DNA of 64,000 nucleotides from Paragonimus westermani (lineage: Eukaryota; Platyhelminthes; Trematoda; Plagiorchiida; Troglotrematidae), in NCBI GenBank assembly GCA_008508345.1, contig QNGE01003085.1:1-64000 (forward strand), in the 5' to 3' direction. The notes beneath the pieces were generated by a model, which ran no database searches, was not told the DNA's origin, and saw only the letters and a list, made by a program, of their open reading frames with translations. This document shows positions 50,358 through 61,578 of the stretch, in pieces. Numbering within the stretch: position 1 is the stretch's first letter; the number at the start of each line of letters is the position of its first letter. Position numbers and translations under genes: made by a program.

Positions 50358-51645
50358 CGATGTCCTAAAACAGACAAATTTCTTCAGTGACCGAAAATTA
50401 CAACGGTGCTTTTCACCACATATAACATTTACTGTTATTTGGTAAAGAAGCATTACAAAAAATGTTTAGAACGCTAACTCACTTTCTAAAATAACACAGT
50501 CGTGATGAGTAAACTTGAGCATACGCTTGCATTTACCATTGTTTGCGTTCTAACTGTTTCCTTCAACTCGGCCAAAACTGTCCAGTGACGAGTGACCAGA
50601 AGAGTTGTGAAGTACGGAAAGAACCCTTGCTCAAAAAGGCAACAAGGACAAAGTCAATTTAAAATGCACCACAGAAACTCATGGGGAGATCTAATTCTTG
50701 TATTAAACTAATATCCTGTAATAGAGCTCACAGTCCGCACTACGCAAATAACTAAACTAAATATGTATCGTGATTTGGAAATGGTCGGCCGTACACATAA
50801 CATAGATGAAACGGATGAGACCAACTTCAGTTCGCCCGTAAGATTATTCTATGAACACATCTGTCTTGCTGTTTCAACTAGCTCACGTCTAAAAGCTTTT
50901 GGTTGACTAATGACAGCCGTCTTTTACCTAACCGATCACATTTAATTGAATGAATAAATTTTGGGAGACTCTAACCACACTTCGTAACCCTTCAAACTTA
51001 CGCCCGTTGAAGTTAAGTTATGTTTGAACACGCTATGTCATGCTCAGATAGATTTCTTCTGTTGTGCTTAACGGATATGTTGTGAGAGACCGTTATAATA
51101 CTCTCCTCCAACTTAGTAGTGAAAGTGGTTGCGGACTGTGAATGTCGATTTAGCCCGAAGATAAAATATGATGGAAATAAATTGAGTGATTTCAATAGCC
51201 CATTCAGGGAACCATCCCTACTGACTCACCGCAACAGAAACGTTTACTTCAGTCATATCCGAGTAAACATTACGTAGTGGTCTAAAGTACCATCCTACGG
51301 GAAATAAGTTTGACTTTATTGTTCGGGAACTAATGGCTAAGGACACCGACGAACGAACCTGGAGAAGGGTTTCGTGTACTTTAAGTCACACGTTGTTGAG
51401 AAAAGTGATGGCAACAGAGCAGTGAAATGCAATCCGTACCAAACAACAACCTTCTTTGTAGCCGTCGTTTCGGCTTACTGGCATTTGGACTTGATGACGT
51501 TTACGAATCCGGAAAGCGACCAACCAGAATTTAGGCCAGTAGGTAAACCCACTCTGCTATATAAGAGCAGGCATCGATCCAACTTCACCAACTTAGCCTG
51601 TGCAAACGTAGAGACTGGACAAGAGAACTCGTTGGACAATCACTA
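50358..51645. other. No gene seen
   Basis: Lies between the end of the + strand gene and the LINE fragment on the - strand. A 90-codon + strand frame at 51374-51646 has no recognised domain. Confidence 0.45.
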
Positions 51646-52100
51646 ACGAACACCCGCTTGCTAACCTCTTCGTTACTTACACGCTGGTGCCACCCGATAT
51701 GAGCGACTGAACACAGACATCGGTGGTCAAATACTTGAAGACGGTTCACGTCTTCCACCCTGAGCGGCCAGGTCTCGCTACCCTAAAGTAAAACGGCCCT
51801 CATCGTTGTCTTATATACACGACCCTTAAGCTTCAGAGAAATACCTCTCTGTCGCCAGAGATGCCTCAAATAAGCGAATACCGCCCTAGCCTCAGAGATA
51901 CGCGCTTCTATTTCATTCCCTACACCTCCACCGCTGCTGATGCAGCTTCCCAGGTGTACAAACCGGTCAATAACCTCCATGACTACGCTATTTAACATCA
52001 AATCTACATGATCTCTGCAAAGCGCATTCCGACAGATACCCGTTTGGTACTCAATTTGCCACAGATACTGATAACGAAACATCTGAATTTTCACGGAAAC
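51646..52100 (-). mobile_element. RTE-type LINE 3' fragment (RT thumb and C-terminus)
   Basis: On the - strand the open stretch reads IDRFVHLGSCISSGGGVGNE, then ARISEARAVFAYLRHLWRQR, then LKGRVYKTTMRAVLL. After a stop it continues GSETWPLRVEDVNRLQVFDH and HIGWHQRVSNEEVSKRV. This is the standard thumb and C-terminal region of RTE elements in flukes. It is better preserved than the copy at 23.5-26.6 kb and differs in sequence from it, so it is probably a younger or distinct subfamily. The 5' part is missing. Confidence 0.8.
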
Positions 52101-52289
52101 AATTCTTTTCCTCGTTCTTTCTATTGAACGAAACTGTTCTCAGTATATTCTCATCCTAGGCTGGTACAGCTATATATTAAATTAGATAACGGTTAGTGGT
52201 CAAGAATAAAAACGAGGACAGAGCGATTGGATAGAGCAAGCATGAAATTGTTGTGGTTATGATCACAAACGAAGCAGGTTTGGAAAATC

Positions 52290-53590
52290 AGTGTCACTTG
52301 GATGGAGTTGGGGGAAAGGGAGAAAAACGTCGTGTGGGTTGGCCATATGTGCTTGGCTGTGGTAATCTTAAAGTGAGAACGAACTGTTCTGAACGCACAA
52401 TTAAGGGTGGTGTAATCGCATTGCGATGATAATGAATCGGAATCCGACTGTTTAGATCATAGACAGGATGCGCCATTTAATCTTTCGTGACACGGCATCT
52501 AGTATAAAATGCGAAACGACTTTTCCGTGTGTGTGCTCCTCACAGACAATCAGATGGGACGCGACGGGTGAGTTAGTGCTCTTTTTCCCGGAGCAAGGCG
52601 ACGCCGAAGTAGTGTTCACGAATTCTTTCTGATAAACGTCTAGTTGTGCGACCAATATATGGTAAACCACAGGAACAGCCAAAAGAATAGATCATAAAAG
52701 AGGCAGCATTGTTAGGTATACTATCGTTCCAAGTAAGTGGCACCGTCTGTGTTGAGTGGGATATCACAACAGAACCTGTGGCAAAATAGGTGATGCCAAT
52801 CGCATCGGTTAGTCAGCGCGCTATCAGTACGTCTGACGGGAACTCCTACATGTCAGGGCTAAAACTTTTTATCAACAACCTCTTCGTAGTTAGAGTTCCG
52901 TATTGGCCTCTCTTGCACGTTTCTGATAATACATCTATCGGGATATGTATGCTTAAAGGGCATCTTGTAACATGCTTAGCTCCACTTCTACCGTATCCTC
53001 CGTAGAAATTCTATTTGCTCTGCTGGTCAAGCAGTTTCTGGTCACGCTTGAGACTAATTGGCACACAGCTGTGAAAGTACAGGAATTGTCCACTCCAGGT
53101 TTTCCTTCAAATACATTTCAGTGCAATGATCCATCTGATCCGTGTTAGTGCTATGCCATTGGTGCTATGCTATTAGGTTCTTGCGCCTGGATGAACAATG
53201 TTCATGTGGCTTGTTAAAACCGGTTTTTAAAAAAGCTTCCGTTTTATCCATCAGGCAGAAGAAATCACCCAAATACTATAGGTAATAACTGACTGTTTTA
53301 AGACTTTCGACCAACACATCCTCAGCGATATTCATAAAGGTGTCGCCTGGCAACAGGCCCAACAGTGAGTCCGTAGCATTGAAGTTTATCTGTAATCCCT
53401 ATCGTTCACTGTGAAGACCGTATAGTTCAACGGTTCCGCTTATTGAATATTCTTATAGTGTCCAGCATCGCAGTGAACATACAGGCCATCCATCTCGATA
53501 CACTGAGTCTAAAAAAGTTGGCGGTTCTGCTCATCAGTTACTTCAGCCATTCAATGTATCTTGCTCAGTTTTAAGTTGGAAAACGAACAT
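52290..53590 (-). mobile_element. Decayed Penelope-like element (RT end plus GIY-YIG)
   Basis: Right to left on the - strand. RT remnants near 53350-53220 include YLGDFFCLMDKTEAFL, where YLGD stands for the usual YVDD. Then near 53120-52960 comes NVFEGKPGVDNSCTFTAV and RNCLTSRANRISTEDTVEVE, typical of the RT thumb of these elements. The GIY-YIG endonuclease follows at 52767-52575: MIYSFGCSCGLPYIGRTTRR, then LSERIREHYF. A decayed C-terminus runs to about 52290. Frameshifts and stops are present throughout. It lies directly upstream of the RTE fragment in the same orientation. Confidence 0.75.
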
Positions 53591-56145
53591 GTCACCATTT
53601 AACCGTTAACGGTTAGAAATGATAGGATAATCGAAATGAAACGTTAATTCCTTAAATTCCATAAACGCCGGGAGAAAATTATATCGGATGGATGATGGCG
53701 CCATCGTGCCTCCGTCAGTACGAGTTGCTTCGAATTATCTGCATACTGGTCCTCCCGGTATTTGTGAACTATAACTTTCGGCTCATTTGTCTACGTGGTG
53801 ACCAAAGCTAACCAGAATTTACTGTCGGTGGCCAGAACATTTATCAGGTGTGTTCATGAAATATACACCAGACCTTCAGGATGAACTCCATGGTCTCTAG
53901 TATAGGAAACACAACACTGGACGCAGTGTGGTTCAATTCTGAACGAGTATGTTATGATCAGTAGACATACTCCCCAGCGAGTCTCAAGTGTAATCCATGG
54001 CCTCAAGATTTGCACATTCAAGCTGTCGGAATGTAGGAGTATCATGTGATTCACTGCACAAGTCGGACAGAGTAGGTTCGGCCGTAGTGTTTCGAAAAAT
54101 GTTCTATCTCTTGAAAAACCAGAAGGCCAAAATCAAGCAGTGCGTTAGTTAGATAGTCGATTTAGGTGAAGAAACTCGTAAAAATCGCGAAACCGATGGA
54201 CGGCATGAAGACGCACAGAATGCAGACTGGGGAAGGACGGGTTTGCACAGGTTAAACGTTCAAATACAACACCAAAGACAACAGATATCGGGAACACCGG
54301 CAACCTTAGTCTGAATAGAGGCAATATGCAATTTCTCGAAAGAGTTAAGCGCAGGAACACTTGAACGCCAATGGACGATACAAGTAACCAGGCCATCGAT
54401 CGTGCCAGGTTCCCAACGATCATTGCGTTACATAAACGAACCTTCGAAATATAAATAACCGCTTAACGGAAGCATTGAGTCTGGCTTGTGAACAAAACAT
54501 CGTTAACCAAAGGACACGCAGAAATGGGTCATCAACTGCGATACCGGGTCAATTCATCAATGCGGTCAGATAAAGATGCTTAAAGTTCAGAGCAGCGAAC
54601 GTAGTGTCACGCAACGTGCATGGATCGGCAGGCTATAAGCGTACGTACGTTAGGACACGTCTGTGGATCGAGTATGCATCTGACGTTAACCTTACCGAAC
54701 ATTTGCGGGATTGGCTGTGTAGCAACGTGATCACCCTCAACAACTTGCTGCATGGAAAGCCACGAAGGTGCACAGGTAACACACTTCTTGGAGAGAAAAA
54801 TAAATTAGCGATGTTCACAAAAACAAGTGGTGAATGTGTAACTCATTACCAAAGAGAGGGGGGTTTTACAGTGGGAATAGACCTTGTTGTCAAATGACCT
54901 AAGTGTAGCCAGTCACAGCACTATATCCCACAGTAGCCACAGTTTGACCGGCAACTTGTTCCCACCACTAACTGTCTTGTGACTTCAGCAACAAGCCACA
55001 AATTAAACCAAGAAAACCTGATGACAGTCAACGAATGTCGAACCCGTATGTATAAAGTCAGAAGAGAAATTCTTGCTTCGCGTTCAAGTAGATAATCAAT
55101 CTAACCAATGTGCAAATAAACGTTAAAAAAGCCAAGGGCGAAGTTCATTTGTAGGGTTGAGAAGGTGGATAGCTGGGCGTTGGCAGAACATGATCAAAAC
55201 AAGATACCTGTGCACTCTCGAGATAGGCAAGAGATATTAGGAAGACATGTAAACAGGCACGACTCATCAGAGGACAGCCAAGAGCCACACAATTATTGCG
55301 AGGCCCCATAGAGTGAAAGTAATCCGATAGATGTGATTAATCTAAAACAGCCCAAGAAGTAATATTGTTGTGGGGTGAGTGAGAACAACAATAAAAAGGC
55401 ACGCTGGTATAAAAAATATAGAAAGCACACGCGTGAAAAGCACGCCTCGTATGTGATGGACAAAATCAAGGCTATTGAGAAGAACAAAACATAACTGATG
55501 AAAGCGAAAGTAACATTCCCTAAGTACACACATTTACAAGGAAGCCATTGTCCATGATGGATATATGGGGAGGTGTCATCAAAATAGACGATGAATTTTT
55601 TGAAAACTGGTTAGTCAATGCATGTGAGTGGAGGTTCCGGAGCTCTCCAGATCGGTCCGTTATGAACAAGCTTGCTTGGAGTGGGAGAATTGAAGGCCCG
55701 TGTGTGACACTTCGCAAAAAAAAATCCGGAAGACAATCGTTCGCCGCGATATAATGGAAGCTGTTGAACAGTTCAGTGTCCAGCTAGTAGATACAAGAAG
55801 TACCGCCAAGATCAGCTCGTATGCGGTTTATATTTATCCTGGTGTATTTGTTTCAGTTGTGAATGGAGAGTTTCCAGTTCTTTCTGTTTAGCTGCAATGC
55901 TGGATTTCGTCTCGATGACCTAAGTGATAGGTGAAGGAGAACAGGACGTCGAAAGGCCGGTAAATGACACACCAAAGAGTGAGAAGAACCACAGAGAATG
56001 GAAACCAGTGACAACCTTTCCACATCGCGTTCAAACGGCTTCATGGCGCACCAAATAAAATTTTTATTTTCCAATTTACGGACGGGAAATCTGAACAAGT
56101 TTCGATGCTTTTGGAGGACAAAAACTGTTTATTCCTGCACTTATC
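53591..56145. other. No gene seen
   Basis: Short frames only. The talin final exon should lie somewhere between here and 59385 on the - strand, but it was not recognised. Confidence 0.4.
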
Positions 56146-56149
56146 GATT

Positions 56150-56320
56150 AAAGGGACATGATGGGTCCAGCAAACAATGCTTCTGGGAAGAAATATCCAT
56201 GCAAGAACCTATACTGTGGTAAACAAAGGTCCCCTAAGAGTGATTTCCCTCGCAAGCAATCTGCAGTGTTTGATAAGCGCGGGAGTCTATCCGTTCAACC
56301 ATCGTCCAAGTTCCTCTTGA
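56150..56320 (+). mobile_element. Possible Ty3/Gypsy gag zinc-knuckle remnant
   Basis: The + strand reads GKKYPCKNLYCGKQRSPKSD, then RKQSAVFDKRGSLSVQ. This follows the double CCHC knuckle pattern of fluke Gypsy nucleocapsids, with several Cys changed to Phe and the His lost. It lies in a 119-codon open frame (56158-56517). No protease or RT was recognised nearby, so the call is weak. Confidence 0.3.
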
Positions 56321-56520
56321 GGCATAGAAAACTAATGAAACCCAATCCCGAAATGAACAAATTATTTGAAAAAGATATACAAAGTCCTGATGCCCGTTTT
56401 GAAAAACAGATTCCCAGCAAATCTGCAACATTTGATGTCATTCTTCTCATGAACAGGCCAGTGTATTTCAGAGGGCCTTGCGTTATTACAACAACAGTAC
56501 ACATCAAGTCAGGCTAAGCA

Positions 56521-59384
56521 CAACCATTGACGAGATTCACCACGTTTGAAAATATACGAGGTGTGACTTCAGTACAATGCCGAGCACACTCGCTATTATC
56601 AAGATCGGAGTGCTGAATGAAAGAGTTAGGTGATTCTGGTGTAGATTTCGTTCCACTCAGTCTACTGAAAAATCAGGTGGATATGGTGGACAAGTGATTA
56701 GTCGAACGGCTCTGTCACCGCAAAGTGAACGAGGCTTGGACACTATCGTAGTATTGTTATCCGAACGCAACAAACGGATAACTTGCTTCGAAAAGAAGCA
56801 TCGGACCCATTTTTCATCCGTGTAACAATCAATAAGTAGTAGATGAACCCGGATGAACTATGCATAGATCCAGTAACCTTGATACAGCAACCACGATTGT
56901 GATGCGAGATCAACTACATGATACGGGTTTTCCCGCCATAATTCAGCCGTGCGATAAAGATTGCATACTATGTCATGCGGCTACTCTACAAAGTCGGAAG
57001 GTGTTCGCCTATGCATGATAATTGCCGGACCCAAAGTGAATTTTTTGGTTCGCATTGTCATTGTGTTTTTCAGGTCCTCAGCAAGGTGTGACCCGCCAAG
57101 TTATAGTCCAGTTAAATTTTCGTACAACAGAAAGGAGAAATAACCTGTGACAGAATGTAGTGTCCGACTCAAGCGATTTCAAAACCTCCCACTTCGCATT
57201 GTTAGCAAACGTTACATACATAGTGAGTTCCATAAACACTGGCAATAAATACGCACATGCAGTCAAGGTTACAACGGCAAGCACACAAACATAGCGCTAT
57301 CATCCATCAACCAACATAGTGACGCAACAGCTTGCACGGTGTCTGAAAAAGGGTGGCCGGAGAGTAGGTGACACGATTTGCATGCGAGGAAGAGATAGAG
57401 CGACTCAGCACGGCTGATTGAATCGATTTGTCGGCTCAAATTTAGAAGGCCGAGAGGACGTTCAACTCAAGCACTGTAATCGCTACCCGATAACTGCGAA
57501 CACGGCAACCAAGAGGATAAGAAAAAACAGAACCTGTCATTAAGAGAAAATATGGGTTAATTTGTACGTAAATTGGCAAACTGACCGTTTACGATGTGAT
57601 AGGAGCAATCGGAACACGATGAAGATAATTATTAGTAATTCAAACCAAAACGCTCATTCTCCACACCTTCAACAAGGGGAAGTTGGGAAGATTTTATACA
57701 CAGGCCTTGTTGTTATGTATCACAACAAAAACAATGGCGTCATAAATGCTATCTAAGTTCGGAAAGCGATATTCAGTGGTGAATCAGTTTCTCATTTCAA
57801 CGAACAATTTTTAAGCTTCAACTCTGGGCTTCTGCAAATTCCATAATGTGAAACTCCTTAGCACCCGAATGGTGCGAACTTGAGGTTTTGAAGTTAGAAT
57901 TTTTGAAAGTCACATTGTAAATTTGTGTCACAGGTTGAGTCCTCCTTAGAACACATGTAACCTTATGGCCTCTATCCGAAATCTTTTCATAGTACGACTA
58001 ACCGGATCCAACCAAATAGTTGACAACGACTTCTGACCGTCTGAACATGCAAGACGATACACCACTGTATAACAAACTTGTTGAAGGACATCAATCCGTA
58101 GTATTGAATGCTCAAAGGTGGACCAAGTGCTAATCTGAATGTTCTATATTGTCCGTCAAAACAGACACATTGAGGAATAATCATTCGAAAGTAAACTCAG
58201 TTGTGATTGATCAGTTTCATGAGGCTAAGGGAAGAAAACTTGGAGAACAAAAAACTACAGTTCGGTTTTATTATTGACATGCGTAGGTGCATAGAAGAGC
58301 GGCTGTAACTCCAGCATGTGGACTATACACTATTATATACATACCTTCCTATGGTCTATTCTCTAAGTCACCGGAAGAATCATCCGGTGAATTCGAACAA
58401 GCAAGTTTAGATTCATCCTAAACTCATGCATTTCGATTTTTTAAAAACTGGCTTTCAGAGAATACTGTTGTCGTAACACCAAATCCTAGTGGTCTTAAGG
58501 TTAACAACACTTTAGCTGTGCAAGACCCACTGATTAACTAAATGAAACCAAAAAAATGTGCGTTCTCAAATCCACAAGTTTTCACATAAACGCACGTTGG
58601 TGCGACGCAAATATATAAGAATATATAACGATACGTCCCAAACAGTGGTAGGTCCCAGTCTTATAGGGTTCTGTTTGACTCGAGAAATGAGCAACCTGAC
58701 CTCGAACCAGTACATCAAAATTAATAAACACGCGATTGCTCGCAACTCACTTTGAGGCACCAATTGAATGAAAAGGTATACCGTAGTTTGGTGACAAAAA
58801 CTAGTCTCCTCCTCCATCAAACTTGTCAGAGATCTCTAATGTGCGTTTATCCCTAGCTCATGGGTAGAAAAAAATGATCTGGGAGGTTTTGTGGTGCTGC
58901 CTGCTTTTGAATTTACATTCAACTAAACAAATATGCTGCTTTTTTTCGGCCAGAAAATGCGGCTAAACGACGGGAAACTAGCATTGAACGGTAAACAATT
59001 AGGCTACAAAAATGACCTAATGGAAAAATATGGCAACAAAACGGCATGAGTGAACTAGTAAGAAAAAAGGTACTGACAAAAGGCACCTCTTATAAACCGA
59101 AGTTTCAATCTCAATCTGATAGACAAATTGAAATACTGGTGGGTTAAATTGAAGTCGGCTGCATCCTTTCCAAATAGCTAGTCTACCAATTTGGCTGGAA
59201 GCGAAAGCTGGTCCAGACGTGATCAGGGTTTTCAGGAAGTGAAGTCGTACGTAGCATAAAAAGGAGTATGCAACAGTAGGTAACAGATCATGATCAGTGA
59301 ATAAAAAAACTTCAAGTATGCAGCCTATGTGTCGTCTCAGTGACTCTTGGACTGGTTGTCCAAAATCAAACAAATGAAACCCAC
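56521..59384. other. No gene recognised; region downstream of talin exon
   Basis: On the - strand this would be talin intron and possibly its last coding exon (a short helix rich in Glu, Arg and Ala is expected), but no candidate with proper splice sites was recognised. Other frames are short. Confidence 0.4.
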
Positions 59385-59771
59385 CTGACGCATTGACGAG
59401 ACCACACTCATATTCAATCCATCAAATGATTGTCCAGGCGATTCTGTAATCGAAATTCGATTATCACCACCAGAGGAAAACGACTGAACAATACGGACTA
59501 AATGATCTGTCGCGCGCTTGACACCGGCGCCAGCTTGGCGCAAGCCGATGCAACTTTTGGAGTTCGGGTCGGCTTTGGCTACACAGGCAACGACCAACTG
59601 AGCCGTACAGGCAGCCGTGGTCTGCGCAGCTGAAATGAGCGCTTCCGGTTTCGGATTGCGCGAGGGTGTGTCCAAATCCACGCTTTTACGATCCAACGCA
59701 CTCACCCGCACTGCGACCATCGCCCGAGCAGATTCTACCACATAGTTGGCAGCTGCGGCGACATAGCGAGC
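59385..59771 (-). CDS. Talin, I/LWEQ (THATCH) domain exon
   Basis: Talin joins integrin tails to actin at cell-matrix adhesions, and its C-terminal five-helix I/LWEQ module binds F-actin. This 387-nt exon (129 codons, phase 0 at both ends) is bounded by an acceptor (CCGTTATTCAG) and a donor (CAG|GTGGGT). It reads ARYVAAAANYVVESARAMV, then KPEALISAAQTTAACTAQLV, then ACVAKADPNSKSCIGLRQA, then GAGVKRATDHLVRIVQ. Vertebrate talin has the same sequence of landmarks (LISSAKQVAASTAQLLVACK, then AGNAVKRASDNLVKAAQ). A Ser/Gly-rich linker follows (SFSSGGDNRISITESP). The insert after the first helix (VRVSALDRKSVDLDTPSRNP) appears longer than in vertebrates. The final helix, needed for dimerisation, must be in a further exon at lower coordinates and was not found. 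Confidence 0.93.
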
Positions 59772-61302
59772 CTGAATAACGGTAAGGGTGTATACAGAGA
59801 AGAGATAAGTGTTTGTAATCAACTACTGCGCAGACGGAAAGCACACACAACTGCGATCGGTTTAAAACAAACAAACACGGTCCCAGATGAGACAAACAAG
59901 AACAATGATAAGGGGAATTAATGAATGAACTTGTTTCATGAACTTTTCAGAGGGTATGCAGATGGTAGAACGCAGAAGTGAGAAAAGCACAAGGAATATA
60001 GTAAATTAGGTGAAGCATTCCATCATACAAACTCTGCTTCGTTGGTCTGAAATGGTTCGAACTGCACAAGTTACAGGAATGAAACAAAAGGACTGTCGTA
60101 CTTTCCACGTGTCGAATGTTGAGAATAACGATAGAGTTGGTGACTGAGGTTGATGATTTTGGGGTTCGGTTGTTTATTCAGCTTGACGTTTACAGTCTGA
60201 GCGAATAGGAATGAGCGATGCACTGTTTAAATTCTTACGCATTGATGACGTCAGCTCGTCTAGTGATGAAACGTGTGCAAATTAAATGCCAATTCCGACT
60301 AAATGAACACCAAGAATTGCTCCCATTCTCAAGACTAAACGATGGTTTCTGTTTTGGGAGATTCTATTTTACAAAGAAGGCCTCCTTTTCTATTTTTTAA
60401 ATACTGTTTACACAGAGATCCCTGTCGTCAGTGAAACGCGTGGTGGAAAAGTGGGTCTGCGCTAACGCACGGCTATGACCCCGAATAAATAAAAAAGCCC
60501 GATGGAAACAGCATAAAGCAATCCACACCAAGGCAATTTTTCAGCTTGTACACGACAAAGTGGTCGCTGCTATGTGATCACATGATATCAGGATTTACAT
60601 TACCACAAAATATCCGAGAGAGAAAAAATGCGAGTAACCTCGATCGTTTTTGTTGGAAAAACCTAACAAAAAAATGCGGCTCGTGCAGAATTATAGCAAG
60701 TCAAGTGAATGATAGGAGGCGCTCATTAATAAAAACAGAAATGTAGTTAAACAGTCGGACTCTTTGTAAACCACTTCTTGTTTCCCCCAAAAACTACGTA
60801 CAAGTCGACGCGTATATATATATATATATATATGCGCATGCGGAGTATACGTCTGAGTGTATTGCCAGTGACAGCCAAGGACGCCTAACCAGTCTGTCGA
60901 CGCTCCACTGTCAGTCGAGCTTACCACTCTGTTTCAGCTGTCTGACTGATTTACCCTGACGACCAACGCAGATCTCGCATATAAATTCAACAAATTGTAT
61001 ACATTTTCATGCGGACCTGCAGTGGTTTGTCTTTGTCCGTGTAATGGTTTAAAGAGAACCAGATTTTTTTTTGTTTTCCTCACCACTAGGCGCTTCCCCC
61101 TAGGTGACAGACCGGGATAACTGTGCGTCACATACTGTCAATATTCCTAAGCCTAAACAGAAGAAACTAAGCTGCAAACTTCCTACCACGTAAACAGTAG
61201 GGTATCGTTATTACTGGACCATATTTTATGTTGGTTTATACTGGAATGCAGCAGTTGACAACTAAGAAACGGATGAATTCAAAAAGAATTCGACCAACTC
61301 AC
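59772..61302 (-). other. Talin intron
   Basis: Delimited by a consensus donor (G|GTGAGT, at the 61302 end) and an acceptor (TTATTCAG, at the 59772 end), phase 0. It contains the TA microsatellite at 60813-60833. No coding segment or mobile-element protein was recognised inside. Confidence 0.85.
60813..60833. repeat. (TA)n microsatellite
   Basis: An uninterrupted 21-bp TA run inside the talin intron. Confidence 0.95.
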
Positions 61303-61578
61303 CGCAGATATCAACCCCTGAGCCCATTGTGATTCTGATTCTGTGCAAGTCTGAGTATCAAGTTCCACAGGTTTCAGCCGACCTTGCTGAACAAGTTCTC
61401 GCTGTGCGGCAGCCGCCCAATACATCAGACTCAGTGTGGTGTGGACCACATGCTGACATGCGGAGATTACCGCATCCAAACCTTCGCTTGAATCAACAAT
61501 GGAGGGGGTATCTGTTTCGCAAACCGGAAGTGAGCTTACAAGCGAAGAACCAGGAGTGACGGGGTGGGGGGACTCATT
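61303..61578 (-). CDS. Talin, exon before the I/LWEQ domain core
   Basis: A 276-nt exon (92 codons, phase 0 at both ends) with an acceptor (CTCGTATTGCAG) and a consensus donor (GTGAGT). It starts with a Ser/Pro-rich linker (NESPHPVTPGSSLVS) and continues LDAVISACQHVVHTTLSLM, then AAAAQRELVQQGRLKPVELD, then ESQWAQGLISA. The landmarks AAQRELV and QWxQGLISA are shared with the same place in vertebrate talin (AAQRELVAQGK, then QWSQGLISAARMVAAATN). The junction with the next exon restores QGLISA|ARYVAAAAN in frame. Exons for the rest of talin should lie at higher coordinates, partly beyond the window. Confidence 0.92.
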
